Part shown: positions 1 to 8,427 of the stretch, piece by piece
How the letters are laid out: each line of letters opens with the position of its first letter
Numbering within the stretch: position 1 is the stretch's first letter
Origin: Plantactinospora endophytica
GTDB taxonomy: Bacteria; Actinomycetota; Actinomycetes; Mycobacteriales; Micromonosporaceae
Direction of reading: 5' to 3'
NCBI RefSeq assembly: GCF_016862915.1
Contig: NZ_BONW01000016.1
Location: 62,001 to 126,000, forward strand
DNA length: 64,000 bases
Program-made: the position numbers and the translations under genes
Notes under the pieces: generated by a model
Told to the model about the DNA's origin: nothing
The model's input: only the letters and a program-made list of their open reading frames with translations
Database searches by the model: none

Positions 1-1311
1 CTGCTGGTGGCGATCGGACTCTTCGCGGTACTGCTCGGGCTGCGCGCGCTGGGGGTGCGGCGCGGCCTGGTCTACCTCCCGTTCTGTGTCGCCCTCTGGG
101 CCGCGCTGCTGGCCAGCGGCGTGGAACCGGTGGTGGCCGGGCTCGCCATCGGGCTCACCGCGACCGCGTACTCGCCGGCCCGGGGCGCCCTGGAGACCGC
201 CAGTGGACTGTTCAAGCTGTTCCGGGAGCAGCCCACCGCCGAGCTGGCCCGCAGCGCCACCCTCGGGCTGTCCCGGAGCCTGTCGCCGAACGACCGGCTC
301 CAGCGGATGTACCACCCCTGGTCGAGTTATCTGATCGTCCCGCTGTTCGGCCTGGCCAACGCCGGTATCGCCCTCGACGCCGCGTTCCTGGCCAGGGCGT
401 TCACCACCCCGGTGACCCTCGGCATCCTGCTCGGCTACGTCGTCGGCAAGCCGGTCGCGGTGCTCGGCGTCTCGTGGCTGGTGGAGCGGGCCAGCGGCGG
501 GCGGATCCGCCCCTCGGTCGGCTGGGCGGGTGTACTGGCGAGCGGCACCATCTCCGGCATCGGGTTCACCCTGTCGCTGCTGATCGCCACCCTCGCCTTC
601 CAGGGCGACCAGCTCGCCGAGGCGAAGGTCGGGGTACTGGCCGCCGGGCTGGTCGCCTCCCTGCTCACCTGGACCGTCTTCCGGATCACCCAGGCGCTGC
701 CGAAGCCGCAGCGGACCCGAGCGCTGCTGGGCGACGCCGACCAGCTCGTCGACCTCGTCCCGCCGGTGGACCATCGCCGGGACCACGTCCGTGGCCCGGC
801 CGACGCCTCGGTGACAGTGGTCGAGTACGGCGACTTCCAGTGCCCGTACTGCGGGCAGGCCGAGCCCGTGGTGCGGGAACTGCTCACCGATGCCGACCTG
901 CGTTACGTCTGGCGGCACCTGCCGCTCACCGACGTCCATCCGCAGGCGCAGCTCGCGGCGGAGGCGGCCGAGGCGGCAGCCGCCCAGGGTGCCTTCTGGG
1001 AGATGCACGACCTGCTGCTCGACCACCAGGACGGGCTGCGCACCGAGGACCTGGTCGGGTACGCCGGCGAACTCGGCCTCGACCAGGAGCAGTTCCAGGA
1101 GGATCTGGCGACGCACGACCACGCCGCCCGCGTCGCGCACGACGTCGAGTCGGCCGACGTCAGCGGGGTCTCCGGCACCCCGACCTTCTTCATCAACGAC
1201 CGCCGGCACTACGGCGCGTACGACATCGAGACGCTGACCCGGGCGATCAAGGTGGCCCGGGCCCGGGCCCGGCTGGAACCCCGGCGGAACCGGCGGGCGG
1301 ACCGGCGCTGA
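1..1311 (+). CDS. nhaA: NhaA Na+/H+ antiporter fused to DsbA-like thioredoxin domain (5' truncated by window)
   Basis: The reading frame is open from base 1, so the start lies upstream; 436 residues are visible. Residues 1-235 are a series of hydrophobic segments of the NhaA type, including a GxxSGIGFTLSLLIATLAF stretch typical of NhaA. From about residue 255 a DsbA-like thioredoxin domain follows, with CPYC at 281-284 and an SGTPTFF cis-proline loop near 394. NhaA exchanges sodium for protons at the cytoplasmic membrane. NhaA-thioredoxin fusions are known in actinobacteria, but the redox partner is not. The last 28 bases, including the stop, are tandemly duplicated just downstream. The alternative, two separate genes, is excluded because the frame is continuous. 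Confidence 0.9.
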   Translation: MLVAIGLFAVLLGLRALGVRRGLVYLPFCVALWAALLASGVEPVVAGLAIGLTATAYSPARGALETASGLFKLFREQPTAELARSATLGLSRSLSPNDRLQRMYHPWSSYLIVPLFGLANAGIALDAAFLARAFTTPVTLGILLGYVVGKPVAVLGVSWLVERASGGRIRPSVGWAGVLASGTISGIGFTLSLLIATLAFQGDQLAEAKVGVLAAGLVASLLTWTVFRITQALPKPQRTRALLGDADQLVDLVPPVDHRRDHVRGPADASVTVVEYGDFQCPYCGQAEPVVRELLTDADLRYVWRHLPLTDVHPQAQLAAEAAEAAAAQGAFWEMHDLLLDHQDGLRTEDLVGYAGELGLDQEQFQEDLATHDHAARVAHDVESADVSGVSGTPTFFINDRRHYGAYDIETLTRAIKVARARARLEPRRNRRADRR

Positions 1312-1340
1312 GCGGAACCGGCGGCCGGAGCCGGCGCTGA
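1284..1340. repeat. 28/29-bp tandem duplication spanning the nhaA stop codon
   Basis: Bases 1284-1311 (end of the fusion gene with its TGA) are followed directly by 1312-1340, the same sequence with two small changes (one inserted G and one C change). Both copies end CCGGCGCTGA, so the second carries a spare in-register stop. Confidence 0.8.
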
Positions 1341-1448
1341 GCGGCTGTCGGCGTTCGCCGGCCCAGTCTTCGGTCCAGATCGGGGCAACCTGGACCACGA
1401 TCGGCGAGGGTTCGCTTCTTCCTGTCGCTCGACTCAAATCTTTCAGGG

Positions 1449-1480
1449 ATGTGTCGAAGTATTGCGAGAATGTGTCGAGT
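1449..1480 (+). promoter_or_regulatory. Paired direct repeats ahead of the glycoside hydrolase gene
   Basis: ATGTGTCGAAGT at 1449-1460 and ATGTGTCGAGT at 1470-1480 lie 21 bp apart, two helical turns, on the same face of the DNA, 54-85 bp before the start codon. This spacing suits an activator or repressor site. The regulator is unknown. Confidence 0.35.
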
Positions 1481-1533
1481 GCTGGCAGGCTAAGGCATCG
1501 ATCCGCATCCCTTCCCCCCGAGGAGCGGCAGCC

Positions 1534-3924
1534 ATGGCGGTTCCACGCCGACGGTTACTGATGTCCGCAGCGGCCGGCTCAGCCCTGGCCGCGGTCTCCA
1601 CCACCGAACTGCTCGCCGCGATGACCGGCCCGGCCCGCGCGGCCAGTCCGCCCGGCGACGTGGTCGGCAAGATCTCCATCGGCTACCAGGGCTGGTTCGC
1701 CTGCCCCGGCGACGGCGCGCCGATCGGTGGCTGGTGGCACTGGAGCCGTGACCGGTTCCAGCCGCCGTCGCCGAGCAACACCACGATCGTCTCCTGGCCG
1801 GACATGCGCGAGCTGAGCCGGGGCTATCCCACGGCGTACCCGAACCTCGGCAACGGCGCCCGGGCGGAACTGTTCTCCTCGTACGACCAGCAGACCGTGG
1901 ACACGCACTTCAGGTGGATGCGGGACTACAACTGCGACACCGCCGCGCTGCAACGCTTCAACCCGATGGGCGACGAGGGACCGACCCGGGACGCGATGGC
2001 GGCCAAGGTCCGCGACGCCGCCGAGCGGTTCGGCCGCAAGTACTACATCATGTACGACGTCACGAGCTGGACGAACTTCCAGTCGGAGATCAAGACGGAC
2101 TGGTCGACGAAGATGTCGGCGCACACCGCCTCCCCGGCGTACGCGCGGCAGAACGGCAAGCCGGTCGTCTGCATCTGGGGCTTCGGCTTCAACGACGACG
2201 GCCGACCGTTCCCGCCGGCGCCCTGCCTCGACGTGGTCAACTGGTTCAAGGCACAGGGCTGCTACGTCATCGGCGGGGTGCCGACGTACTGGCGGCAGGG
2301 GATCAACGACTTCCGGCCCGGCTTCCTCGACGTCTACCACGCGTTCAACATGATCTCGCCGTGGATGGTCGGCCGCACCGGCACCCTCGACGGGCTGGAC
2401 TGGTTTTACACCAACGTCAACCAGCCCGACCAGGCCGACTGCAACGCCCGGGGCATCGACTACCAGCCGTGCGTGATGCCGGGCGACCTGTCGTCCGGGG
2501 CCCGCCGGCACGGCGACTTCTACTGGCGGCACCTCTACAACATGATCCGGCTGGGCGCACAGGGCCTCTACGTCTCGATGTTCGACGAGTTCAACGAGGG
2601 CAACCAGATCGCCAAGACCAGCGAGACCCAGGCGACCACCCCGGCCGGGGCCGGCATCCGGGCGCTGGACGAGGACGGCACGTTCTGCTCGTCCGACTAC
2701 TACCTGCGGATCACCGCCGACGGCGGCCGGATGCTCAAGGGGCAACTCGCGCTGACCCCGGTCCGCCCGACCCCGCCGACCACCGGCGGGCCCGACCCCG
2801 AGCCGGGCGGCAACCTGGCCGCCGGCAGGCCGACGTCGGCGAGCAGCCAGAACGCCGGGTTCGGCGCCGGCAACGCGGTCGACGCCGACCCGAACAGCTA
2901 CTGGGAGAGCGCCAACAACGCGTTCCCGCAGTGGTTCCAGGTCGACCTCGGCGCCAGCCACGACGTACGCCGGGTCGTGCTGCGGCTGCCGGCCGGCTGG
3001 GGCGCCCGGACCCAGACACTGTCCGTGCAGGGCAGCACCAACGGGTCCACCTTCGGCACGCTGCGGGCGTCGGCCGGCCACCAGTTCAGTCCGGCGGCCG
3101 GGAACACCGTCACCCTCGACCTGTCGCCGACCCCGGCCAGGTACGTCCGGATCACCGTCACCGGCAACACCGGCTGGCCGGCGGCACAGCTATCCCAGGT
3201 CGAGGTGTACGCCGGCACCGGTGGCACCGACACCCCGCCCACCGCACCCGGCAGCCTGACGGTGACCGGGAAGACCGCCGGGAGTGTCTCGCTGTCCTGG
3301 ACGGCGTCGACCGACGACGCCGGGGTGACCGGCTACCAGGTCCGACAGGGTACGACGGTGCTCGGCTCGCCCACCGGCACGTCGTACCAGGCGACCGGGC
3401 TCAGCCCGGCGACCAGCTACACCTTCACGGTCGTCGCCCGGGACACCGCCGGCAACCTCTCCGCGCCGTCGAACGCGGTGACCGTGACCACCGACCCGGC
3501 CCCGACCACCGACCTGGCGCGCGGCCGGCCGACCGCCGAGAGCGGGCACGTGCAGAACTACGGCTCGGGCAACGTCGTCGACGGCAACCCGGACAGCTAC
3601 TGGGAGAGCCCGAACAACAGTTTCCCGCAGTGGGTGCAGGTCGACCTCGGCGCTGCCGTACCGGTCGGGCGGGTGGTGCTGAAGCTGCCGCCGTCGCCCG
3701 CCTGGGGTGCCCGTACCCAGACCGTGGCGGTACGCGGCAGCACCGACGGTGTCTCGTTCGGCACCCTCTCGGCGGCGGCCGGGCGGTCGTTCAACCCGAC
3801 CGGCGGCAACACGGTCACCGTGACGTTCTCGGCCACCCCGACCCGGTACGTCCGGCTCGACTTCACCGCCAACACCGGCTGGCCCGCCGGCCAACTCTCC
3901 GAGCTGGAGGTCTACCGGAGCTGA
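1534..3924 (+). CDS. Tat-exported GH71/GH99-like glycoside hydrolase with two F5/8-type C domains and an FN3 module
   Basis: I start at ATG 1534, which has GAGGAG ten bases upstream; the longer frame from 1462 lacks a ribosome site. The 796-residue product begins with PRRRLLMS and a hydrophobic run to about residue 35, a twin-arginine signal. Residues about 40-410 look like a TIM-barrel of the GH71/GH99-like type (GYQGWFACPGDG, YYIMYDVTSW, FDEFNEGNQ). Two discoidin (F5/8 type C) carbohydrate-binding domains at about 426-559 and 660-796 flank a fibronectin type III module at 568-653. The two discoidin copies share the YWES..N.FPQW motif, indicating duplication. The product is probably a secreted polysaccharide-degrading enzyme; its substrate cannot be read from sequence. 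Confidence 0.75.
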   Translation: MAVPRRRLLMSAAAGSALAAVSTTELLAAMTGPARAASPPGDVVGKISIGYQGWFACPGDGAPIGGWWHWSRDRFQPPSPSNTTIVSWPDMRELSRGYPTAYPNLGNGARAELFSSYDQQTVDTHFRWMRDYNCDTAALQRFNPMGDEGPTRDAMAAKVRDAAERFGRKYYIMYDVTSWTNFQSEIKTDWSTKMSAHTASPAYARQNGKPVVCIWGFGFNDDGRPFPPAPCLDVVNWFKAQGCYVIGGVPTYWRQGINDFRPGFLDVYHAFNMISPWMVGRTGTLDGLDWFYTNVNQPDQADCNARGIDYQPCVMPGDLSSGARRHGDFYWRHLYNMIRLGAQGLYVSMFDEFNEGNQIAKTSETQATTPAGAGIRALDEDGTFCSSDYYLRITADGGRMLKGQLALTPVRPTPPTTGGPDPEPGGNLAAGRPTSASSQNAGFGAGNAVDADPNSYWESANNAFPQWFQVDLGASHDVRRVVLRLPAGWGARTQTLSVQGSTNGSTFGTLRASAGHQFSPAAGNTVTLDLSPTPARYVRITVTGNTGWPAAQLSQVEVYAGTGGTDTPPTAPGSLTVTGKTAGSVSLSWTASTDDAGVTGYQVRQGTTVLGSPTGTSYQATGLSPATSYTFTVVARDTAGNLSAPSNAVTVTTDPAPTTDLARGRPTAESGHVQNYGSGNVVDGNPDSYWESPNNSFPQWVQVDLGAAVPVGRVVLKLPPSPAWGARTQTVAVRGSTDGVSFGTLSAAAGRSFNPTGGNTVTVTFSATPTRYVRLDFTANTGWPAGQLSELEVYRS

Positions 3925-3960
3925 CCACTCATCGACGCTGGTGTCGCTGGTCAGCTCCGG
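3915..3960. terminator. Bidirectional hairpin between convergent genes
   Basis: A perfect 13-bp inverted repeat (CCGGAGCTGACCA at 3915-3927, its complement at 3948-3960) has a 20-nt loop. The arms contain the last codons of both convergent genes, so one hairpin serves both transcripts. Confidence 0.7.
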
Positions 3961-4526
3961 GCCAGCGGCATCTCGACCAGGTGCTCGGCGAGGAACCACG
4001 CCTGGAGTTCGCCGGTGCGCAGCACGTTCGACACCAGCAGGTCGTTGCTGCCGTCGTCGCCCGCCTCGGCCACCCGCCCGGCGGCGTCGCGTACGTCGAT
4101 CAGGATCGTCTCGTGCGCCTCCAGCAGCCGGGACAGCATCACCGGCACCTGCTCGGCGCCGTCCGGCGGGCGGGGGATGCGGGTGATCTCGGCGACGTGC
4201 CGGGGATCGCCGACCGCCACCCCGCCGAGCGTCTGCACCCGTTCGGCGATCATGTCGACCAGTGCCAACTGCTCGCCGGCGTGCTTGTCCAGCAGCAGGT
4301 GGAGCTGGTAGAAGGTGGGCCCGCGCATCAGCCAGTGGTGCTTCTTGTAGAGGGCGTACAGGATCTGGGTGTCGGCGAGTACCCGGTTGAGCCGTTCGCA
4401 GGAGTACATCCGGGCGTTCGACGAGAGCCCGAGCGGAAACTGCCGGACGGTGCCGAACTCCTGAACTCGTCCGTCCTGCTGGTGCAGCCACGGCTGACTT
4501 CCCACGGCCTGTCCCGGACCGCTCAT
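3951..4526 (-). CDS. dps: Dps-family ferritin-like DNA-protection protein
   Basis: The 191-residue product belongs to the Dps/ferritin-like family. It has the conserved first-helix pattern ILYALYKKHHWLMRGPTF and the iron-site region LLLDKHAGEQLALVDMIAERVQTLG, where His, Asp and Glu form the inter-subunit ferroxidase centre in known Dps proteins. Such proteins oxidise and store iron and shield DNA during oxidative stress or starvation. The start is ATG at 4526. The gene is convergent with the glycoside hydrolase gene and shares its terminator. It is divergent from the MEDS signalling pair, which may mark a stress-response neighbourhood (inference). Confidence 0.88.
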   Translation of the reverse strand: MSGPGQAVGSQPWLHQQDGRVQEFGTVRQFPLGLSSNARMYSCERLNRVLADTQILYALYKKHHWLMRGPTFYQLHLLLDKHAGEQLALVDMIAERVQTLGGVAVGDPRHVAEITRIPRPPDGAEQVPVMLSRLLEAHETILIDVRDAAGRVAEAGDDGSNDLLVSNVLRTGELQAWFLAEHLVEMPLARS

Positions 4527-4706
4527 CGCACGCCCCTTCCGACCGGTGACGGTGCTGGCAGACAGGCGGCTACCCGGGTGGGGTGTCTTCAAACCCGGTG
4601 GGCCGCCGTGCCGGCCGTACCAGCGGAAGGGCGGCGGCGGCCGGTCACCTGGCGGATGACGGTCGTGGCGCGGCGGCCTAGACTCTTCGGATGTGGGACG
4701 TCCAGC

Positions 4707-5537
4707 ATGATCAGTGATCTTGATACGGCGGCGTCGTACGGTCATGTCTGCTGGTCCTACGACGACCCGGCGGCGTTCGACCGCCGCGCCCGGCAGTTCC
4801 TCGCCGAAGGGCTGGCCGCCGGCGAGCGGGTCAGGTATGTGACGGCGGAGCAGCCCGAGCGGGTCACCGAGCGGCTGCGCGGCCTCGCCGAGTTCTCCGA
4901 CGCGCTGCGGCGGGGCGCCGCGCAGGTCGTATCGCTCGACTCGACCTATCCGGGCGACAGCGTCGACCCGACGGCCCAGGTCCGCAGGTACGCGGCTGCG
5001 ACCGAGGAGGCGCTGGCCGACGGCTACACCGGGCTGCGGGTGGTCGCCGACGTGACGTCCCTGGTGCGTACTCCGGACCAGCTCGCGGCGTTCGCCCGCT
5101 ACGAGCACTCGATCGACCGGTACATGCGGGTCCGGCCGCTCTCGGCGATGTGCGGCTACCAGCGGACGGCGCTCGGCGAGCGGACCGTCGCGGAGCTGGC
5201 CTGCCTGCACCCGGAGAGCAACGTCGACGGGGTGCTGTTCCGGCTCTACGCCTGCCCGCCCGGCGACGGCGCGGCGGCACTGGCGGGGGAGCTGGACACC
5301 TTCAACCACGAGCTGTTCGCCACCGCGCTGGAGCGCGCCGACCTGTGCCCGGTCGACGGCGAGCTGGTGATGCGGGCCGGCGATCTCCGGTTCATCGACC
5401 ACCACTGCCTGACCCGGCTGCGCGACTACGCCGGAGGTCGGGACGCCACCGCCGTGCTGCGGACCCCACGGACCGCCGCCGCCCGCCTCGTCGAGCTGCT
5501 GGGCCTGTCCGGCGTCCGGGTCGAGGCGGCGCGATGA
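4707..5537 (+). CDS. MEDS-domain protein with degenerate STAS-like C-terminus
   Basis: The start is ATG 4707. Residues about 12-175 fit the MEDS (methanogen/methylotroph DcmR sensory) domain, with the opening GHVCWSYDDPAAFDRRA. The last ~90 residues resemble a STAS anti-sigma-antagonist fold, ending with AGDLRFIDHHCLTRL. In phosphorylatable STAS proteins this position reads D-S-A/G-G; here it is D-H-H-C, so the phospho-serine is missing. The gene overlaps the next by four bases (ATGA), indicating translational coupling with the MEDS-kinase partner. It is probably part of a partner-switching signalling pair; the sensed signal is unknown. Confidence 0.7.
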   Translation: MISDLDTAASYGHVCWSYDDPAAFDRRARQFLAEGLAAGERVRYVTAEQPERVTERLRGLAEFSDALRRGAAQVVSLDSTYPGDSVDPTAQVRRYAAATEEALADGYTGLRVVADVTSLVRTPDQLAAFARYEHSIDRYMRVRPLSAMCGYQRTALGERTVAELACLHPESNVDGVLFRLYACPPGDGAAALAGELDTFNHELFATALERADLCPVDGELVMRAGDLRFIDHHCLTRLRDYAGGRDATAVLRTPRTAAARLVELLGLSGVRVEAAR

Positions 5538-6493
5538 GGACGGGTGCCGCCGCCGGACACGAGGGCTACTACCACGAGGCCGTCCCGTACCACTCCGACG
5601 ACGAACTCCTCGCCGTCGTGGTGCCGTTCCTGCTCGGCGGGGTCGAGGCGGGGGAGCCGACGGTGGTCTCCCTCGGCGAGCGCACCGGCGGGCTGGTCCG
5701 GGCCGCGCTGCCTGCCGACTCCGGCGTCACGTTCCTGCCCGGCGGCGACCTGTACGCCCGCCCGGCCGTGGCGATCCGGTCGTACCAGCGGATGCTGGCC
5801 GGGTACGTCGCCGACGGGGCGACCCAGATCCGGATCATCGGCGAGGTGCCCCGGGCCGCCCTCGGCCCGACCTGGGACTGGTGGGCCCGCTACGAATCCG
5901 CGATCAACCACGCGTACGACACCTTCCCGCTCTGGAGCATGTGCGCGTACGACACCCGGATCACTCCGGCGCCGGTGCTCGACGACGTCCTCCGGACCCA
6001 TCCACGGGTGGTCACGGCGGACGGCCGGCGGCCGAGCGAGGCGTACACCGAGCCGAAGGCGTACCTGAGCGAGGACCGTGCGCCGCTGCCCGATCCGCTC
6101 CAGCGCGCGGCGCCGGTCGTCGAACTCGTGGACCCGTCGCCGACCCGGGCCCGGCAGGCGGTCGACGGGGTCGCCGACGGCCGGCTGCCCGCCGACGACG
6201 TCGAGGACCTGGTCGTCGCGGTGAGCGAGGCGGTGACCAACGCGCTGCGGCACGGCCGCCCGCCGGTCCGGTTCCGGCTCTGGGTCGGCGCCGACCGGAT
6301 CGTCGTCGAGGTCGCCGACGGCGGCGGCGGACCGGCGGATCCGTTCGCGGGGCTGCTGCCGGCGGCCGACGGTGGTGCCGGCGGTCTGGGACTGTGGATC
6401 ACCTACCAGTCCTGCAACCACGTGGCGCTGCACCGGGCTCCGGACGCCTTCACGCTCCGGCTGACCGCCGGCAACCCGCACTTCACGGGCTGA
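5534..6493 (+). CDS. MEDS-domain anti-sigma-factor-type histidine kinase-like protein
   Basis: The 319-residue product joins an N-terminal MEDS sensory domain (about 10-180, with YHEAVPYHSDDEL and YESAINHAYDTFPLWSMCAYD) to a C-terminal GHKL ATPase of the RsbW type (about 205-310). The N-box SEAVTNALRHG, the G1-like VADGGGG and the G2 GGLGLWI are visible. RsbW-type kinases bind sigma factors and phosphorylate STAS proteins. It overlaps the preceding MEDS-STAS gene at ATGA, so the two are made together. The MFS gene follows 11 bases later and may be cotranscribed. Confidence 0.8.
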   Translation: MRTGAAAGHEGYYHEAVPYHSDDELLAVVVPFLLGGVEAGEPTVVSLGERTGGLVRAALPADSGVTFLPGGDLYARPAVAIRSYQRMLAGYVADGATQIRIIGEVPRAALGPTWDWWARYESAINHAYDTFPLWSMCAYDTRITPAPVLDDVLRTHPRVVTADGRRPSEAYTEPKAYLSEDRAPLPDPLQRAAPVVELVDPSPTRARQAVDGVADGRLPADDVEDLVVAVSEAVTNALRHGRPPVRFRLWVGADRIVVEVADGGGGPADPFAGLLPAADGGAGGLGLWITYQSCNHVALHRAPDAFTLRLTAGNPHFTG

Positions 6494-6504
6494 ATCCGGG
6501 CCCT

Positions 6505-7809
6505 ATGACCGCGGCCGTGCCGTCCGGCGGTCGCTGGTACCGGTTCCCCGGCTGGCGGATCGTCGCGGCGCTGGCGGTCACCCAGATGTTCGGGTACGGC
6601 ATTCTCTACTACGCCTTCGCCGTCCTGCTCCAGCCGATGGCCGCGTCGTTGGACGCCTCCACTGCCGTGCTGACCGGTGCCCTCACCACCGCGCTGCTCG
6701 CCTGGGCGGGGCTGGCGGTGCCGGTGGGCCGGTGGCTGGACCGGCACGGTGGCCGGGCGCTGATGACCACCGGCTCGGTACTGGCCACCGGCCTGCTCGT
6801 GGCCTGGTCCCAGGTACGCACCGTCGTCCAGCTCTACCTGGTGCTGACCGGTCTCGGACTGGCCATGGCGATGGTGCTCTACGAGGCGGCCACCGCCGTG
6901 CTCGTCTCCTGGTTCGAGCCGGCCCGCCGGTCCCGGGCACTGCTCGGCATGGTCGTCGTGGGTGGCTTCGCCAGCACCGTCTTCCTGCCGCTGACCGGCC
7001 AGTTGGTCGCCCGGTACGACTGGCGGACCGCGCTGCTCGTGCTCGCCTGCGGCTACGGGCTGGTGGCCGTACCGCTGCACGCGATCGTGCTGCGGCGGCC
7101 TCCCCGTTCGGCGGCGAGCGCGCCGCGCGACGACCCGGCGGTCCGGGCGGCGGTGGTCCGGGCGGCGCTGCGGGACGGCCGGTTCTGGTGCCTCGCGGTC
7201 GCCTTCGTCGCGCACAGCGGGGCGATGAGCACGATGACCGTGCACCTGGTCGGGTTTCTCGTCCACCGGGGCCATCCGGCCACCTTCGCCGCGACCGTCG
7301 CCGGCCTGCTCGGGGTGATGTCGGTGACCGGGCGGCTGCTGCTGGCCGCCGCCCAGCGGGGTGTCCGGCTGACCACGCTGGTGGCGACGATCTTCGGGAT
7401 CCAGGCCGTCGCCGCATTCTGCCTGCCGCTGGTCGCCGCCGGTCGGGTCGGTGCCGGTCTCGCGGTGACCGCCTTCGGGCTCGGGTTCGGCGTGGCCGGT
7501 CTCGCCGCCCCGGCGCTGCTCGCCGACCGGTACGGCACGGCCGCCTTCGGCAGCGTCGCCGGGCTGCTCGCCACCCCGGTCACCCTGGTCAGGGCGGTGG
7601 CGCCGCTCGGCGCGGCGGGGCTGCTCCAGATCGCCGGAGGTTACCCGCCGGTGCTGGCCGCCGTCGGCGGTGCCTGCTGTGTCGCCGCCGTCGGAATTCT
7701 GGCCCGATCCGGTACGCCGGGACCACCGTCCCTGGTGGAACGCCCCTTGTCGGAACGCCCCCCTGTCGGAACGCCTTTCCGCAGGCGATACTGGAAATTG
7801 ATCATCTGA
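6505..7809 (+). CDS. MFS transporter
   Basis: The 434-residue protein has about twelve hydrophobic segments and the MFS signature between helices 2 and 3 (GRWLDRHGGRALMTTG). It is an inner-membrane transporter of unknown substrate, distinct from the OxlT-like transporter at 20.8 kb. The start ATG 6505 is 11 bases after the MEDS-kinase stop, so the gene may ride on that operon. The C-terminal ~25 residues are a non-membrane tail rich in Pro and Arg. Confidence 0.8.
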   Translation: MTAAVPSGGRWYRFPGWRIVAALAVTQMFGYGILYYAFAVLLQPMAASLDASTAVLTGALTTALLAWAGLAVPVGRWLDRHGGRALMTTGSVLATGLLVAWSQVRTVVQLYLVLTGLGLAMAMVLYEAATAVLVSWFEPARRSRALLGMVVVGGFASTVFLPLTGQLVARYDWRTALLVLACGYGLVAVPLHAIVLRRPPRSAASAPRDDPAVRAAVVRAALRDGRFWCLAVAFVAHSGAMSTMTVHLVGFLVHRGHPATFAATVAGLLGVMSVTGRLLLAAAQRGVRLTTLVATIFGIQAVAAFCLPLVAAGRVGAGLAVTAFGLGFGVAGLAAPALLADRYGTAAFGSVAGLLATPVTLVRAVAPLGAAGLLQIAGGYPPVLAAVGGACCVAAVGILARSGTPGPPSLVERPLSERPPVGTPFRRRYWKLII

Positions 7810-7884
7810 CGCCCTGCTCGTCGGCGATCACCGGAGGCAGTACCCCGTCGCTGCCGGCCAGCGCTCGGCTCGGCCCGGCGATAT

Positions 7885-7900
7885 TGCATACGGTATCCAG
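7885..7900 (+). promoter_or_regulatory. Oxalate-island operator A (fds operon)
   Basis: TGCATACGGTATCCAG is one of nine copies of the island motif TGCATACnGTATnCnG, containing the palindromic core ATACNGTAT. It lies between a candidate -35 (TTGCAT, 7884-7889) and -10 (TATGGT, 7908-7913; 18-bp spacer), where bound repressor would block RNA polymerase. Confidence 0.75.
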
Positions 7901-7950
7901 AGCGACGTATGGTGGAGGTCCAGTCGGCGTCGAGTGGAGGTGGGATCGCC

Positions 7951-8427
7951 GTGGCCAGTCCGGATCCCTCGGTGACGGATCGGGTGCGGGCGCTGGTCGC
8001 CGCGCACCGTGGTGACCGGGGTGCGCTCTTGCCCATCCTGCACCGGATCCAGGCCGAGTTCGGTTACGTCGACTCCGACGTCGTGCCGGTGCTGGCGACC
8101 GAGCTGAACATCTCCCGTGCCGACGTGCACGGCGTGGTCACCTTCTACACCGACTTCCGGGCCGAACCGGCCGGCCGGACGGTGGTCAAGCTCTGCCGGG
8201 CCGAAGCCTGCCAGTCGGTCGGCGCCGAACAGCTCGTCGCGTACGCCGAGCGGACCCTGGGGGTCAAGGTCGGGCAGACCACACCGGACGGTTCGGTGAC
8301 CCTGGAGCAGGTGTTCTGCCTGGGCAACTGCGCACTCGGCCCGGCCGGTCAGATCGACGAGCGGGTGCACGGGCGGCTCACCCCCGCCCGGTTGGACGCC
8401 CTGGTGACGAAGGCGGTGGACGCATGA
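7951..8427 (+). CDS. fdsG: NAD-dependent formate dehydrogenase gamma subunit (NuoE-like)
   Basis: The product is a thioredoxin-like [2Fe-2S] subunit. Cysteines in CRAEACQS and CLGNCALGP form the 2Fe-2S ligand set of NuoE/FdsG proteins. It passes electrons between the FdsB flavin subunit and the catalytic subunit of the soluble Mo-dependent formate dehydrogenase. I chose GTG 7951 because GGAGGTG sits about ten bases upstream. An in-frame ATG at 7909 has no ribosome site and falls inside the probable -10 box. This gives 158 residues, normal for the family. It is the first gene of the fdsGBAD operon and overlaps fdsB by ATGA. Confidence 0.88.
   Translation: MASPDPSVTDRVRALVAAHRGDRGALLPILHRIQAEFGYVDSDVVPVLATELNISRADVHGVVTFYTDFRAEPAGRTVVKLCRAEACQSVGAEQLVAYAERTLGVKVGQTTPDGSVTLEQVFCLGNCALGPAGQIDERVHGRLTPARLDALVTKAVDA

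Noticed and set aside
1579-3081. 500-codon frame antisense to the glycoside hydrolase
   Set aside because: It has no ribosome site or domain; the plus-strand gene has a signal peptide and domains.
7909-7950. ATG 7909 as the fdsG start
   Set aside because: It has no ribosome site, and the codon lies in the probable -10 box; GTG 7951 has GGAGGTG at good spacing.
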